From an uncultured SAR86 cluster bacterium (GTDB lineage: Bacteria; Pseudomonadota; Gammaproteobacteria; Magnimaribacterales; AG-339-G14): 33,843 nucleotides of DNA. The stretch lies in the NCBI GenBank assembly GCA_902624765.1, contig CACNYO010000012.1:1-33843 (forward strand). The letters are read 5' to 3'. The position numbers were made by a program, and so were the translations under genes. The notes under the pieces were generated by a model. That model worked only from the letters and a program-made list of their open reading frames with translations. It did not search any database and had not been told where the DNA came from. Shown in pieces: positions 23,109 to 31,145 of the stretch (position 1 is the stretch's first letter; every line of letters begins with the position of its first letter).

Positions 23109-23513
23109 TTATTTTTTGTTAAGCCAAGTATCAAGAATTATCTTAGCTGCAAGGGCGTGAGATGTTGTTTTTTTACCAGTAAAATTATTTTTATCAGACA
23201 TTATTTCCTTCGCTTCCCATGTAGTAAGTCTTTCATCTTCTAATTCAACGTCAATATCAAACAGCTGCTCACAAGCTAATTTAAATTTGCTTACTTTTAA
23301 TGAAAGTTTTGAATCAGTATCATCCATATTAAGTGGATATCCTAAAATAATTCCTTTTAAATCCCACTCTTTTATTAAGTTATCAATAAATTTTAAAGCT
23401 TCTTTTTCAGAAGCAATTTTTTCAGAAAAATATGTTGTTGAATTTTTGGTAATTGAATTGCCAATCGCAAATCCATAATTAACTTCTCCGTAATCAATGC
23501 CCAAATAGTTCAT
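23109..23513 (-). CDS. ruvX: RNase H-fold nuclease YqgF/RuvX (16S rRNA 5'-end maturation)
   Basis: YqgF family, thought to help mature the 5' end of 16S rRNA and once proposed as a Holliday-junction resolvase. The 134-aa length is typical. Motifs are the N-terminal LGIDYGEVNYGFAIG with the first acid, GIILGYPLNMDDTDS, and VELEDERLTTWEAKEIM (the DERLTT block). The C-terminal block, usually [V/I]DxxAAxxIL with a third acid, reads SHALAAKIIL, so His stands where Asp is expected. RNase H-fold nucleases can tolerate substitution there, so activity is plausible but not assured. Its start overlaps the gshB end by 20 bp and dnaG follows after 2 bp. Confidence 0.9.
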   Translation of the reverse strand: MNYLGIDYGEVNYGFAIGNSITKNSTTYFSEKIASEKEALKFIDNLIKEWDLKGIILGYPLNMDDTDSKLSLKVSKFKLACEQLFDIDVELEDERLTTWEAKEIMSDKNNFTGKKTTSHALAAKIILDTWLNKK

Positions 23514-24426
23514 CTACAAAAAGTTTTGCTAAGTTTTCTCCTGCTTGATCATTTAGTTCTCTAAAGCAAGTGGGACTTGTTAAATTTATTTCTGTTAAAA
23601 AATTTCCAATCATATCTAATCCAACTATATAAAGCCCAAAATCCAACATTTTGTCTGCTACAGTCTGGGCAATAATTTTATCTTGTTCGTTAAGCTCAAT
23701 AGTTGAGGCTGATCCTCCTGCAGCCAAATTACCTATAAACTCTCCTTCAGGAGGTGTTCTCAACACGGCGTGTTTAGGAACTTTACCGTTGATAACTAAT
23801 ATTCTTTTATCTCCAATGGAAATTTCTGGTAGGAATTTTTGCGCAATAAATTTTACTTTGCCCTCTTTAGATATTTTTGAATAAACTTCAGATAAATGTT
23901 CATCATCCTTCTTTAGTTGAAAGATAGAATCTCCACCCATGGAATTAAGAGGCTTGACTACGATATGCTCATTCTCTTTAAGAAAATTATTAAAAATTTC
24001 AAAATCAGATGTGATCAACGTAGGTGGACAAAATTTTGGAAAGTTTAGTGCGAATATTTTTTCATTTAAGTTTCTTAGATTTGAAGGATTATTAATAACG
24101 TTAACCCCTAAATCGGCAGCTTTTTCTAAAATCATTGTGTTTACTATGAAAGAGTAATCAACAGGAGGATCTTGACGCATCATGATCACTTCAAAAAAAT
24201 TCATTGTATTCTCGGAGGAGGACAAAACGTTGAATTTTGTATCATTTAGAGAAACTTCTACCTTTTGATATTTACAGAAGGGTTGATTATCCTTCATAAA
24301 TAAATTTTTTGAGTCAATAAAATATATATCGTGTCCATTATTTTGGGCTTCGAACATTAGCAACAAAGTAGAATCCTTTTTAAGATTCTTTGCAAGAATT
24401 GGCTCCATTACAAAACCTATTTTCAT
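23494..24426 (-). CDS. gshB: Glutathione synthetase GshB
   Basis: ATP-grasp enzyme that adds glycine to gamma-glutamylcysteine. The 310-aa length matches E. coli (316). Landmarks are the N-terminal MKIGFVMEPI, MMRQDPPVDYSFIVNTMILE, VVKPLNSMGGDSIF (nucleotide loop), KRILVINGKVPKHAVLRTPP, FIGNLAAGGSAS and LTEINLTSPTCFRELN, which carries the C-terminal metal and substrate residues. Its ATG overlaps the rsmE stop in an ATGA, and its end overlaps ruvX by 20 bp. rsmE-gshB adjacency is common in gammaproteobacteria. gshA is not in this window. Confidence 0.96.
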   Translation of the reverse strand: MKIGFVMEPILAKNLKKDSTLLLMFEAQNNGHDIYFIDSKNLFMKDNQPFCKYQKVEVSLNDTKFNVLSSSENTMNFFEVIMMRQDPPVDYSFIVNTMILEKAADLGVNVINNPSNLRNLNEKIFALNFPKFCPPTLITSDFEIFNNFLKENEHIVVKPLNSMGGDSIFQLKKDDEHLSEVYSKISKEGKVKFIAQKFLPEISIGDKRILVINGKVPKHAVLRTPPEGEFIGNLAAGGSASTIELNEQDKIIAQTVADKMLDFGLYIVGLDMIGNFLTEINLTSPTCFRELNDQAGENLAKLFVDELFGH

Positions 24427-25133
24427 GAAATATCCCTCATAGAAAAATTTAATATTGATAATATTACGATCGGCATTGTATCTGTTCTAAAAATCATATC
24501 TCCACAATTAATACCAATAAATCCTTCTTCTTCTAATTTTTCTATTTCACCATCCGTAAATCCACCCTCTGGGCCGATCGCTATAGAGAGGCTTTCAACT
24601 TTTTTTAAATTTTTAATGGACTTGGTTGCTCTGGGATTTAACACAATTTTTAAAGAGTCATTGGAATTCTGTGCCCAAGATATTAATTCATTTGAATATA
24701 TTTCGGGGACCCAATCCATTCCGCATTGTTCGCAACTGCTTGCAGCAATTTTCTTCCATCTTTCTATTTTTGATTGAGAAGGTTTTTTTCTTATTTTTGA
24801 TCTTTCGCTTGATAAGCAATTTATGGAATTTATCCCAAGAGGAGTGCTCTGTTTTACAACATTATCAAAATTCTTTATCTCACTGATACCTAAATTAAAT
24901 ATTGGTTTAAGTTTTTTAGAAAAGTTTAAACTCTTATTTGTTTTGACTAAAAAGGTTTTTTTCTTTTTTTCAATAATATTTCCAAAAGTTGAATTGCCTT
25001 GCCCATCAAACAGTTGAAGCTGCTGACCAATTTTTTTATTCGTAACTTTTAAATGATCTGAAATATTTTGATCAAGCTCTATAATTGAATTTGGTCTTAG
25101 TTCAGTTTTTAAAAATACCCTTGGAGTTCTCAT
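24423..25133 (-). CDS. rsmE: 16S rRNA m3U1498 methyltransferase RsmE
   Basis: SPOUT-family methyltransferase that methylates N3 of U1498 in 16S rRNA. The 236-aa protein has an N-terminal PUA-like domain (MRTPRVFLKTEL, then HLKVTNKKIGQQLQLFDGQG) and the C-terminal trefoil-knot domain with KKIAASSCEQCGMDWVPEI, SLSIAIGPEGGFTDGEIE and the SAM-binding end INCGDMIFRTDTMPIVILSIL. It is the first gene of the rsmE-gshB-ruvX-dnaG run. It overlaps gshB by 4 bp and diverges from the phosphatase gene across 46 bp. Confidence 0.95.
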   Translation of the reverse strand: MRTPRVFLKTELRPNSIIELDQNISDHLKVTNKKIGQQLQLFDGQGNSTFGNIIEKKKKTFLVKTNKSLNFSKKLKPIFNLGISEIKNFDNVVKQSTPLGINSINCLSSERSKIRKKPSQSKIERWKKIAASSCEQCGMDWVPEIYSNELISWAQNSNDSLKIVLNPRATKSIKNLKKVESLSIAIGPEGGFTDGEIEKLEEEGFIGINCGDMIFRTDTMPIVILSILNFSMRDIS

Positions 25134-25179
25134 GAATTTCTTTGTATGCTAATCATTCAATTTTATCAGAGTTTAAAAG

Positions 25180-25731
25180 ATGAAAATCTACATCATAAGA
25201 CATGGGGAAGCTGCCAAATCTTGGGAGGTTGATAGAGATCCAGAATTAAGTCCTAGGGGAAGAGAACAGGCTCAAAATATTTCAGACATTCTTGCTCAAG
25301 AAGATTTGAATGATTTCCAAATCATTTCAAGCCCGCTTAAAAGAGCAATTGAAACCGCTGAGCCAATATCGAAGAAATTAAATAAGGAGATCGAAATCAA
25401 AGAAAGCTTTATTGAAATCCCCTCTCCTGGGATAGAGATGTCTGAGAGGCCTTCTTGGCTAAAGGAAATGTTTTCAAGGGAAGTGGATCAGTTTGAAAAG
25501 CCACAAGCAGATTGGAGGGATGAAATAATAAGCGTCACTCATTCTTTTAAATCACCAACTTTAATCTTTTCACACTTCATGGTGATAAACGTTTTGGTAG
25601 GTTATTTACAAAGATCAAATAAAATTGTGACTTTTTATCCAGATAATTGCTCAGTAACAAAGATGTCGCTAAATCAAGGAATCCTTTCTTTGGAAGAAGT
25701 GGGGAGCAGTCAAGAAAGTGTGGTTAACTGA
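25180..25731 (+). CDS. Histidine phosphatase family protein (SixA/phosphoglycerate-mutase-like)
   Basis: The N-terminal IYIIRHGEAA is the RHG phosphohistidine motif. LSPRGREQAQNISDIL and IISSPLKRAIETAEPIS supply the second Arg, and LIFSHFMVINVLVGYL contains the second catalytic His. At 183 aa it is slightly longer than E. coli SixA (161 aa). The SHFMVIN block looks more like the broad phosphoglycerate-mutase-like group than like SixA proper, so the substrate (protein phosphohistidine or a small phosphoester) is undecided. Its TGA overlaps the fis ATG by one base (TGATG), implying translational coupling with fis and purH-purD. Confidence 0.85.
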   Translation: MKIYIIRHGEAAKSWEVDRDPELSPRGREQAQNISDILAQEDLNDFQIISSPLKRAIETAEPISKKLNKEIEIKESFIEIPSPGIEMSERPSWLKEMFSREVDQFEKPQADWRDEIISVTHSFKSPTLIFSHFMVINVLVGYLQRSNKIVTFYPDNCSVTKMSLNQGILSLEEVGSSQESVVN

Positions 25732-26003
25732 TGGTCTCAAAAAAAAATAATGCAAGCGATAAAAATTCTCTTAAATATCAGGTTGGAAAATCAATCAGAA
25801 GATATCTAAGAGAATTAGATGGTAATAAATCATCTGATGTTTATCCAATGGTCTTAAAAGAAGTAGAAGCGCCTCTTCTATTTGAAATAATGAAGTATTG
25901 CAATGGAAATCAGAGTGAGGCAAGTAAAATGCTTGGCCTCAACAGAGGTACTTTAAGAACAAAACTCAAAGAATACGACCTTCTAAAAGTTAATAAAAAA
26001 TAA
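25731..26003 (+). CDS. fis: DNA-binding protein Fis
   Basis: Nucleoid-associated bending protein that regulates growth-linked promoters and recombination. The 90-aa protein matches E. coli Fis in the C-terminal helix-turn-helix: VEAPLLFEIMKYCNGNQSEA, then SKMLGLNRGTLRTKLKEYDL. The middle part (VGKSIRRYLRELDG) corresponds to the dimerisation helix. It overlaps the upstream phosphatase stop by 1 bp and ends 1 bp before purH. fis next to purH is found in Pseudomonas-like gammaproteobacteria, where dusB usually precedes it; here dusB is replaced by the phosphatase gene. Confidence 0.95.
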   Translation: MVSKKNNASDKNSLKYQVGKSIRRYLRELDGNKSSDVYPMVLKEVEAPLLFEIMKYCNGNQSEASKMLGLNRGTLRTKLKEYDLLKVNKK

Positions 26004-26004
26004 G

Positions 26005-26667
26005 ATGTCTAAAAATGTCCTTATCAGTGTCTCAAACAAAGATGGGATAATTGATTTTGCTAAAAATCTTATTTCTCTGGGATACAAAATTATTTCAACA
26101 GGGGGAACTTACCAGCTGCTAAAAGAAAATAATGTTGATGCTACTGAAGTTTCAGAACATACAGGATTTCCAGAAATAATGGATGGCAGAATCAAAACCT
26201 TACATCCCAAAATTCATGCAGGGATTCTTTCTCGAAGAAAAATTGATAAAAAAATCATAAAAGAACACAGCATCGATGAAATCGATATCGTGGTAGTGAA
26301 CCTTTATCCTTTTTATTCAACTGCAAAAGATCCAAATAGTACCGAAGCAGAAATAATTGAGAAAATTGATATAGGCGGACCAACGATGTTAAGAGCAGCT
26401 GCAAAAAATCATAAGCACGTTACCACAATTGTTGATCCTAATGATTATGATCTAGTTACAAAGGAACTCAAAAAAAGTAAAACCATTTCAAATTCTCTGA
26501 AAAGGCAATTGGCAATTAAAGTTTTTTCACATACAGCAAATTATGATTTAGAGATTTCAAACTATTTTAATGGTGATCAGTTTGAAGAGAATCTTCTTTT
26601 AAGTTATGAAAAGACGGAAAGTTTAAGATATGGAGAAAATCCTCATCAGACAGCTTCTTTTTTTTAA
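26005..26667 (+). CDS. purH: PurH, N-terminal fragment (IMP cyclohydrolase domain), ends at a frameshift
   Basis: Bifunctional purine enzyme for the last two steps to IMP. This fragment holds the whole MGS-like cyclohydrolase domain (VLISVSNKDGIIDFAKNLIS, IISTGGTYQLLKEN, MDGRIKTLHPKIHAGIL, IDIGGPTMLRAAAKNH) and the start of the AICAR transformylase domain (SLRYGENPHQTASFF). It stops at TAA inside a run of eight T (26658-26665). With seven T the frame continues directly into the next ORF, giving about 508 aa, a normal PurH length. It is either a homopolymer sequencing error, a true frameshift, or a gene rescued by slippage on the T-tract. The essential role of PurH argues against simple loss. 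Confidence 0.93.
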   Translation: MSKNVLISVSNKDGIIDFAKNLISLGYKIISTGGTYQLLKENNVDATEVSEHTGFPEIMDGRIKTLHPKIHAGILSRRKIDKKIIKEHSIDEIDIVVVNLYPFYSTAKDPNSTEAEIIEKIDIGGPTMLRAAAKNHKHVTTIVDPNDYDLVTKELKKSKTISNSLKRQLAIKVFSHTANYDLEISNYFNGDQFEENLLLSYEKTESLRYGENPHQTASFF

Positions 26668-27532
26668 ACATAAATTTTCAAAGCCTTATGGGATATCCTC
26701 ATCCATTCTCCATCAAGGCAAAGAAATGTCTTATAACAACATAGCAGATACAGATACTGCTATCGATTGCGTATGTAATTTTGTTGAACCTACTTGTGTC
26801 ATTGTAAAACATGCCAATCCTTGTGGAGTATCATCAAGAAAAAATATATTAGATGCTTATCAAAGTGCATTTGAGAGTGATCCAACCTCAGCTTTCGGAG
26901 GGATTATTGCTTTCAATGAAAAGGTTTCTGACGAAGTTGCAAAGAAATTGATTGGTAATCAATTTCTTGAGGTAGTCGCTGCTCCAGCTTACTCAGACGA
27001 ATCTCTGAAAATTTTTATGGCTAAACCTAATGTAAGGGTTCTCTCATTCGAGCCAAAAATAAATGATAGAAATAAAATTTTATCTGTATCCGGGGGCCTT
27101 CTTATTCAATCAGCTGATAACAAAATAATTGCCGAAGATGATTTAGAAGTTGTAACAAAAAGAGAACCAAATAAAGGTGAAATACAAAATGCTTTGTTTG
27201 CGTGGAAAGTATGTAAATATGTCAAATCTAATGCAATTGTGTTTGCTGCAAATAAGCAAACATTAGGAATTGGTGCAGGTCAAATGAGTAGAATAGATAG
27301 CGGAAAAATTGCTGCCTCAAAAGCTAAAGAATTTGAATTCTCATTAAATGGAGCATCAATGGCATCTGATGCATTTTTTCCTTTTAGAGACAATGTCGAT
27401 AATGCTCATGAACTAGGCATAAAGTGCATTATTCAACCTGGAGGTTCAATTAAAGACGAAGAAGTCATTCAAGCTGCTAATGAAGCGGACATGAGTATGT
27501 TATTCACAAAGGTTAGACATTTCAGGCATTAG
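26630..27532 (+). CDS. purH: PurH, C-terminal fragment (AICAR transformylase domain)
   Basis: This is the second part of purH in another frame. Homology begins at FFKHKFSKPYGISSS after the T-run; the first ~10 track residues (MEKILIRQLL) are out-of-frame reading of the upstream fragment, so the listed start is not a genuine start. Transformylase motifs include GKEMSYNNIADTDTAIDCV, VIVKHANPCGVSS, SDPTSAFGGIIAFNEKV, TLGIGAGQMSRIDS and SMASDAFFPFRDNVDNAHELG, with the expected RHFRH end. The two parts together would be one full-length enzyme. purD follows directly with no gap. Confidence 0.92.
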   Translation: MEKILIRQLLFFKHKFSKPYGISSSILHQGKEMSYNNIADTDTAIDCVCNFVEPTCVIVKHANPCGVSSRKNILDAYQSAFESDPTSAFGGIIAFNEKVSDEVAKKLIGNQFLEVVAAPAYSDESLKIFMAKPNVRVLSFEPKINDRNKILSVSGGLLIQSADNKIIAEDDLEVVTKREPNKGEIQNALFAWKVCKYVKSNAIVFAANKQTLGIGAGQMSRIDSGKIAASKAKEFEFSLNGASMASDAFFPFRDNVDNAHELGIKCIIQPGGSIKDEEVIQAANEADMSMLFTKVRHFRH

Positions 27533-28804
27533 GTGAATTTCTTAATTATTGGGAACGGTGGAAGAGAGCACGCCTTTGCATGGAAAATCTCCCAAAGCTC
27601 TATTGTTCAAAAAGTTTTTATTGCCCCTGGTAATGCGGGAACAGAGAGAGAAAATAAATGTGAAAATATAGATATTGATTCCGAAGATATATCTGCACTT
27701 AGAAATTTCGCCATTGAAAAATCTATAGACCTGACCATTGTCGGTCCTGAAGCTCCGCTAGTGAAAGGTATCGTTGATGAGTTCGAAAAACATAAATTAC
27801 TTATTTTAGGTCCCTCTAAAAGAGCTTCACAAATTGAAGGTTCAAAAAAATTTATGAAGGATTTTTTAAAGAAAAATCATATTCGTACCGCTGAGTACAA
27901 AGTATTTGAAGACTATGAAAAATCAAAGAGATACTTATCAGAGGTTAAGTTTCCTATTGTTATTAAGGCAGACGGTCTTGCTGCTGGAAAGGGTGTGACC
28001 ATTGCACGTTCATCTGAAGAAGCTCACAAAGCACTAGACGATGCTATGCAAAAAAAGATATTTGGATCTGCAGGTACAAAAGTTGTTATTGAAGAATTTC
28101 TAGAGGGGGAAGAAGCGAGCTTTATTGTTTTATGCGATGGTAAAAAAACCATTCCTTTTGCTTCTTCTCAAGATCATAAAGCTAGAGATAATAATGATTT
28201 AGGTCCAAATACAGGCGGTATGGGAGCTTATTCTCCAGCCCCTATTGTGACAGAGGAAATTCATGAGGAAGTAATGAAAAAAATCATACAACCAACTATT
28301 GATGGTCTTAAATCAGAGGGAATAACCTATAAAGGCTTTCTTTACGCTGGGTTGATGATAAAAGGTTCAGACATTAGTGTGTTGGAATTTAATTGTCGTT
28401 TTGGAGATCCTGAGACACAGCCAATTCTCATGAGAATGGAATCTGATTTAGCAGAGATTTGTCTTCTAGCTGCACAAGGTAATTTAAATGAAAGTAATAT
28501 CTCTTGGACTAAAGATTCAGCTCTTGGCGTAGTAATAGCATCCAAAGGATACCCTTATGAATACCAGAAAAATAAAGTAATAAATAACCTAGAAAATGAA
28601 AATCCAAGTCAAAAAGTTTTCCATGCGGGAACGAAAGTTCAAGAAGGACAAGTTGTTAGTAATGGAGGAAGAGTTCTTTGCGTTACTGCATTAGGAAATA
28701 CTTTGTCAGATTCAAAAAATTTAGCTTATAAAAAAGTTAAAGATATTGATTGGAAAGAAGGATTTTATCGAGATGATATTGGTGATAAGGCTATTAAATC
28801 TTGA
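27533..28804 (+). CDS. purD: Phosphoribosylamine-glycine ligase PurD
   Basis: ATP-grasp enzyme for the second purine step, making glycinamide ribonucleotide. The start is a GTG directly after the purH TAG. The 423-aa protein has FLIIGNGGREHAFAWKIS, GPEAPLVKGIVDEF, FPIVIKADGLAAGKGVTIA (ATP-binding loop), SQDHKARDNNDLGPNTGGMG, and LEFNCRFGDPETQPIL (metal ligands). It is full length and shows no missing motif. Its last 40 bp overlap the 3' end of the convergent trpC, so neither gene has room for a conventional terminator. Confidence 0.97.
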   Translation: MNFLIIGNGGREHAFAWKISQSSIVQKVFIAPGNAGTERENKCENIDIDSEDISALRNFAIEKSIDLTIVGPEAPLVKGIVDEFEKHKLLILGPSKRASQIEGSKKFMKDFLKKNHIRTAEYKVFEDYEKSKRYLSEVKFPIVIKADGLAAGKGVTIARSSEEAHKALDDAMQKKIFGSAGTKVVIEEFLEGEEASFIVLCDGKKTIPFASSQDHKARDNNDLGPNTGGMGAYSPAPIVTEEIHEEVMKKIIQPTIDGLKSEGITYKGFLYAGLMIKGSDISVLEFNCRFGDPETQPILMRMESDLAEICLLAAQGNLNESNISWTKDSALGVVIASKGYPYEYQKNKVINNLENENPSQKVFHAGTKVQEGQVVSNGGRVLCVTALGNTLSDSKNLAYKKVKDIDWKEGFYRDDIGDKAIKS

Positions 28805-29568
28805 ATAGCTTTATAAGGTTCTTTATTTCTCATAAAAAATTCTCCAACTAAAAAATTATAGATGTTGGCTTTGTTGAGGTTATTAATATCATCTCTGGAG
28901 TAAATTCCACTTTCTGACATCGTCAGTTGGCTTTCGGGTAGCATTTTTTTGATATTAATAGAATTATTAATGTCCACATCAAAAGTCTTTAAGTTGCGGT
29001 TGTTAATTCCTAAGAGTTCGGGAGAAAATTCCATAACTAATTCAGCTTCATTAGCATCATGCACTTCTATAAGAACATCTAATTCATTTTCTTTTGCAAT
29101 CTGATAAAAATCTTTAATCTTTTTTTTATCTAAAATAGAAGCAATTAGAAGTATGCAATCCGCCCCAAAAGCTTTTGATTCTAAAATCTGAATTTCATCA
29201 ATTATGAAATCCTTTCGAAGAATAGGTAAGTGACAAATTTTTCTGACATCTAAAAGATAATCAAGATTACCAAGAAAGAAATCTGGTTCAGTTAGTATGC
29301 TCAGACATGAGGCTCCGCCCTTCTCATATTGATTTGCAATCCAATTGGGATTGAAATCTTCTCTAATTACGCCTTTACTTGGTGAGGCTTTTTTTATTTC
29401 TGCAACCACAGAATTTCTTAGTTCTTCTGTAGATTTATACAAAATATCAACGAATTTTCTTTTTTTATATTCTTTTCCATTTATTAAAAGGTCCCCTACA
29501 GAAAAAGTACTTTTAAGAGTTTCAATCCTTTTTTCGGTACTTTGAATAATTTTTTCCAGATGATTCAT
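28765..29568 (-). CDS. trpC: Indole-3-glycerol-phosphate synthase TrpC
   Basis: Closes the indole ring in tryptophan synthesis. The 267-aa TIM-barrel carries VVAEIKKASPSKGVIREDFN (catalytic Lys and Glu region), YEKGGASCLSILTEPDFF, ILRKDFIIDEIQI, DCILLIASIL, ELLGINNRNLKTFDVD and MSESGIYSRDDI. It is monofunctional; no TrpF (PRAI) domain is fused, unlike E. coli TrpC. It follows trpD by 7 bp and is the last gene of the trp run. trpF, trpB and trpA are not in the window. The 3' end overlaps purD by 40 bp in convergent orientation. Confidence 0.96.
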   Translation of the reverse strand: MNHLEKIIQSTEKRIETLKSTFSVGDLLINGKEYKKRKFVDILYKSTEELRNSVVAEIKKASPSKGVIREDFNPNWIANQYEKGGASCLSILTEPDFFLGNLDYLLDVRKICHLPILRKDFIIDEIQILESKAFGADCILLIASILDKKKIKDFYQIAKENELDVLIEVHDANEAELVMEFSPELLGINNRNLKTFDVDINNSINIKKMLPESQLTMSESGIYSRDDINNLNKANIYNFLVGEFFMRNKEPYKAIQDLIALSPISSR

Positions 29569-29575
29569 AAATTAC

Positions 29576-30583
29576 CTAAGATCTAAAATTTATGAACTCA
29601 TCAAATTTTTCAAGAGCTTTGCCTGATGAAATCAATTCGAAAGCAAGCTCATATCCATCTTCAAAATTATCAACTACAGAAGATATTTTTAAAGCTGGTG
29701 CAGCATTTAAAGAAATAATCTCTTTGCCGGCTAAGAACTTATTTTCAAAAGTATCAATAACTTTGTTAACACTTTCTTGAGGTGATTCAATTTCTAAGTC
29801 CGAGATATTTTTAGACTTAATATTAAAATCTTTTGGATCTATTTCATGGTTAGTTAATTTATTCTGAAAGAGTTCTATCATTTGGGTTGTGCTGGTGAAA
29901 GAAATTTCATCTAAACCATCATCTGAATGGAAAATTGCTGCAGCTTTACAATTCAAATTCATTAAAGCCTCAGCTACTGGTTTGATCCATTTATTGTGGA
30001 AAACACCAATAGACTGAATGTTAGCACCTGCGGGATTTGATAAAGGTCCCAATAAGTTAAAAATGGTTTTTTTACCTAAGATTTTTCTTGCGTCCATGAC
30101 ATATTTCATTCCAGGATGATGATTTTGAGCAAATAAAAATCCTAATCCAATCTTATCAAGAGAGTTAGAAAAATTTTCTGAAGATTTTTTTAAATTGATA
30201 CCTGCTGCTTCTAAAAAGTCAGCGCTGCCGCTTTTGCCAGTAGCGGTTCTATTTCCGTGTTTCGCTACTTTCAAGCCTGCCGCAGCAAGAACAAAACTAA
30301 CAGAGGTAGAAATATTTATAATTTTTTTCCCAAGCCCTCCTGTACCGCAACAATCTACAATTTGATCGTGGTTTACATCAATTAATTTGGCATTTTTACG
30401 CATTGAAGTTGTAGCTCCAGCTAATTCTTCGGGAGTTTCTCCCTTTTTATCTAAAGCGTCTAAGAGATCAACAAGGCTATCTGTATCTATCTCTCCTTTA
30501 AAAATCTTATCAAAAAGTTGTTCTGTCTCCTCCATAGTGAGGTTGATCTCTTTTTGAATATTTTCTATCAGTCTATCAATCAT
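29576..30583 (-). CDS. trpD: Anthranilate phosphoribosyltransferase TrpD
   Basis: Transfers phosphoribose from PRPP to anthranilate. The 335-aa protein shows the PRPP-binding DCCGTGGLGKKIINIST (GTGG motif), KHGNRTATGKSGSADFLEAAG, FLFAQNHHPGMKYV, LGKKTIFNLLGPLSNPAG, and the acidic pair in HSDDGLDEISF. It is separate from TrpG, unlike the enteric fused TrpGD. Its start overlaps the trpG stop by 8 bp (ATGATTGA), indicating coupling. Full length, no anomalies. Confidence 0.97.
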   Translation of the reverse strand: MIDRLIENIQKEINLTMEETEQLFDKIFKGEIDTDSLVDLLDALDKKGETPEELAGATTSMRKNAKLIDVNHDQIVDCCGTGGLGKKIINISTSVSFVLAAAGLKVAKHGNRTATGKSGSADFLEAAGINLKKSSENFSNSLDKIGLGFLFAQNHHPGMKYVMDARKILGKKTIFNLLGPLSNPAGANIQSIGVFHNKWIKPVAEALMNLNCKAAAIFHSDDGLDEISFTSTTQMIELFQNKLTNHEIDPKDFNIKSKNISDLEIESPQESVNKVIDTFENKFLAGKEIISLNAAPALKISSVVDNFEDGYELAFELISSGKALEKFDEFINFRS

Positions 30584-31145
30584 TTAATTTTAAGAAGTTA
30601 TCCAACATAATCATTCCATCCAAAGTTTTTAGAGATTCTGGATGAAATTGAAGGCCATAAATCTCCTGAGAATGGTGTTTTATACCCATGATTGTTCCAT
30701 CTTCTGTCCAAGCGTTAACATAAAAATCCTTACTCAAAGTTTCTGGATCTATAACCAAAGAATGGTACCTAGTTGCCTGAAATGGGCTTTCAATATTTTT
30801 AAAAATATCCGAACCATCATGAGTAATATTAGAAATCTTTCCATGCATAATTTGATTAGCTTTTACTATTTTTGAACCATATGCTGCGCCAATTGCCTGA
30901 TGCCCGAGACATACGCCTAAAATGGGAATCTTTCCAGAGAATTCTTTAATCGCATCTATTGAGATACCTGCCTCATTTGGAGTGCAAGGACCGGGGGAAA
31001 TTACCAAATATTCGGGATTGAGTTCCTCAATTTGATCTAGAGTAACTTCGTCATTACGCAAAACTTTAACTTTCTGCCCTAATTCACCAAAATATTGAAC
31101 TAAATTAAAAGTGAAAGAGTCATAGTTATCAATAATTAAGAGCAT
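30576..31145 (-). CDS. trpG: Anthranilate synthase glutamine amidotransferase subunit TrpG
   Basis: Class I glutamine amidotransferase that feeds ammonia to TrpE; it may also serve folate (PabA) synthesis if no pabA exists elsewhere. The 189-aa protein has MLLIIDNYDSFTFNLVQYF, LVISPGPCTPNEAG, the nucleophile elbow LGVCLGHQAIG with the catalytic Cys, and YGLQFHPESLKT with the His-Glu pair. The ATG overlaps the trpE TAA by one base (TAATG), and the end overlaps trpD by 8 bp, so trpE-G-D translation is probably coupled. Confidence 0.97.
   Translation of the reverse strand: MLLIIDNYDSFTFNLVQYFGELGQKVKVLRNDEVTLDQIEELNPEYLVISPGPCTPNEAGISIDAIKEFSGKIPILGVCLGHQAIGAAYGSKIVKANQIMHGKISNITHDGSDIFKNIESPFQATRYHSLVIDPETLSKDFYVNAWTEDGTIMGIKHHSQEIYGLQFHPESLKTLDGMIMLDNFLKLND

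Noticed and set aside
26630-26657. ATG at 26630 as a true start for a separate AICAR transformylase gene
   Set aside because: The residues before the T-run are an out-of-frame reading of purH and homology begins only at the run, so a frameshift explains it better.
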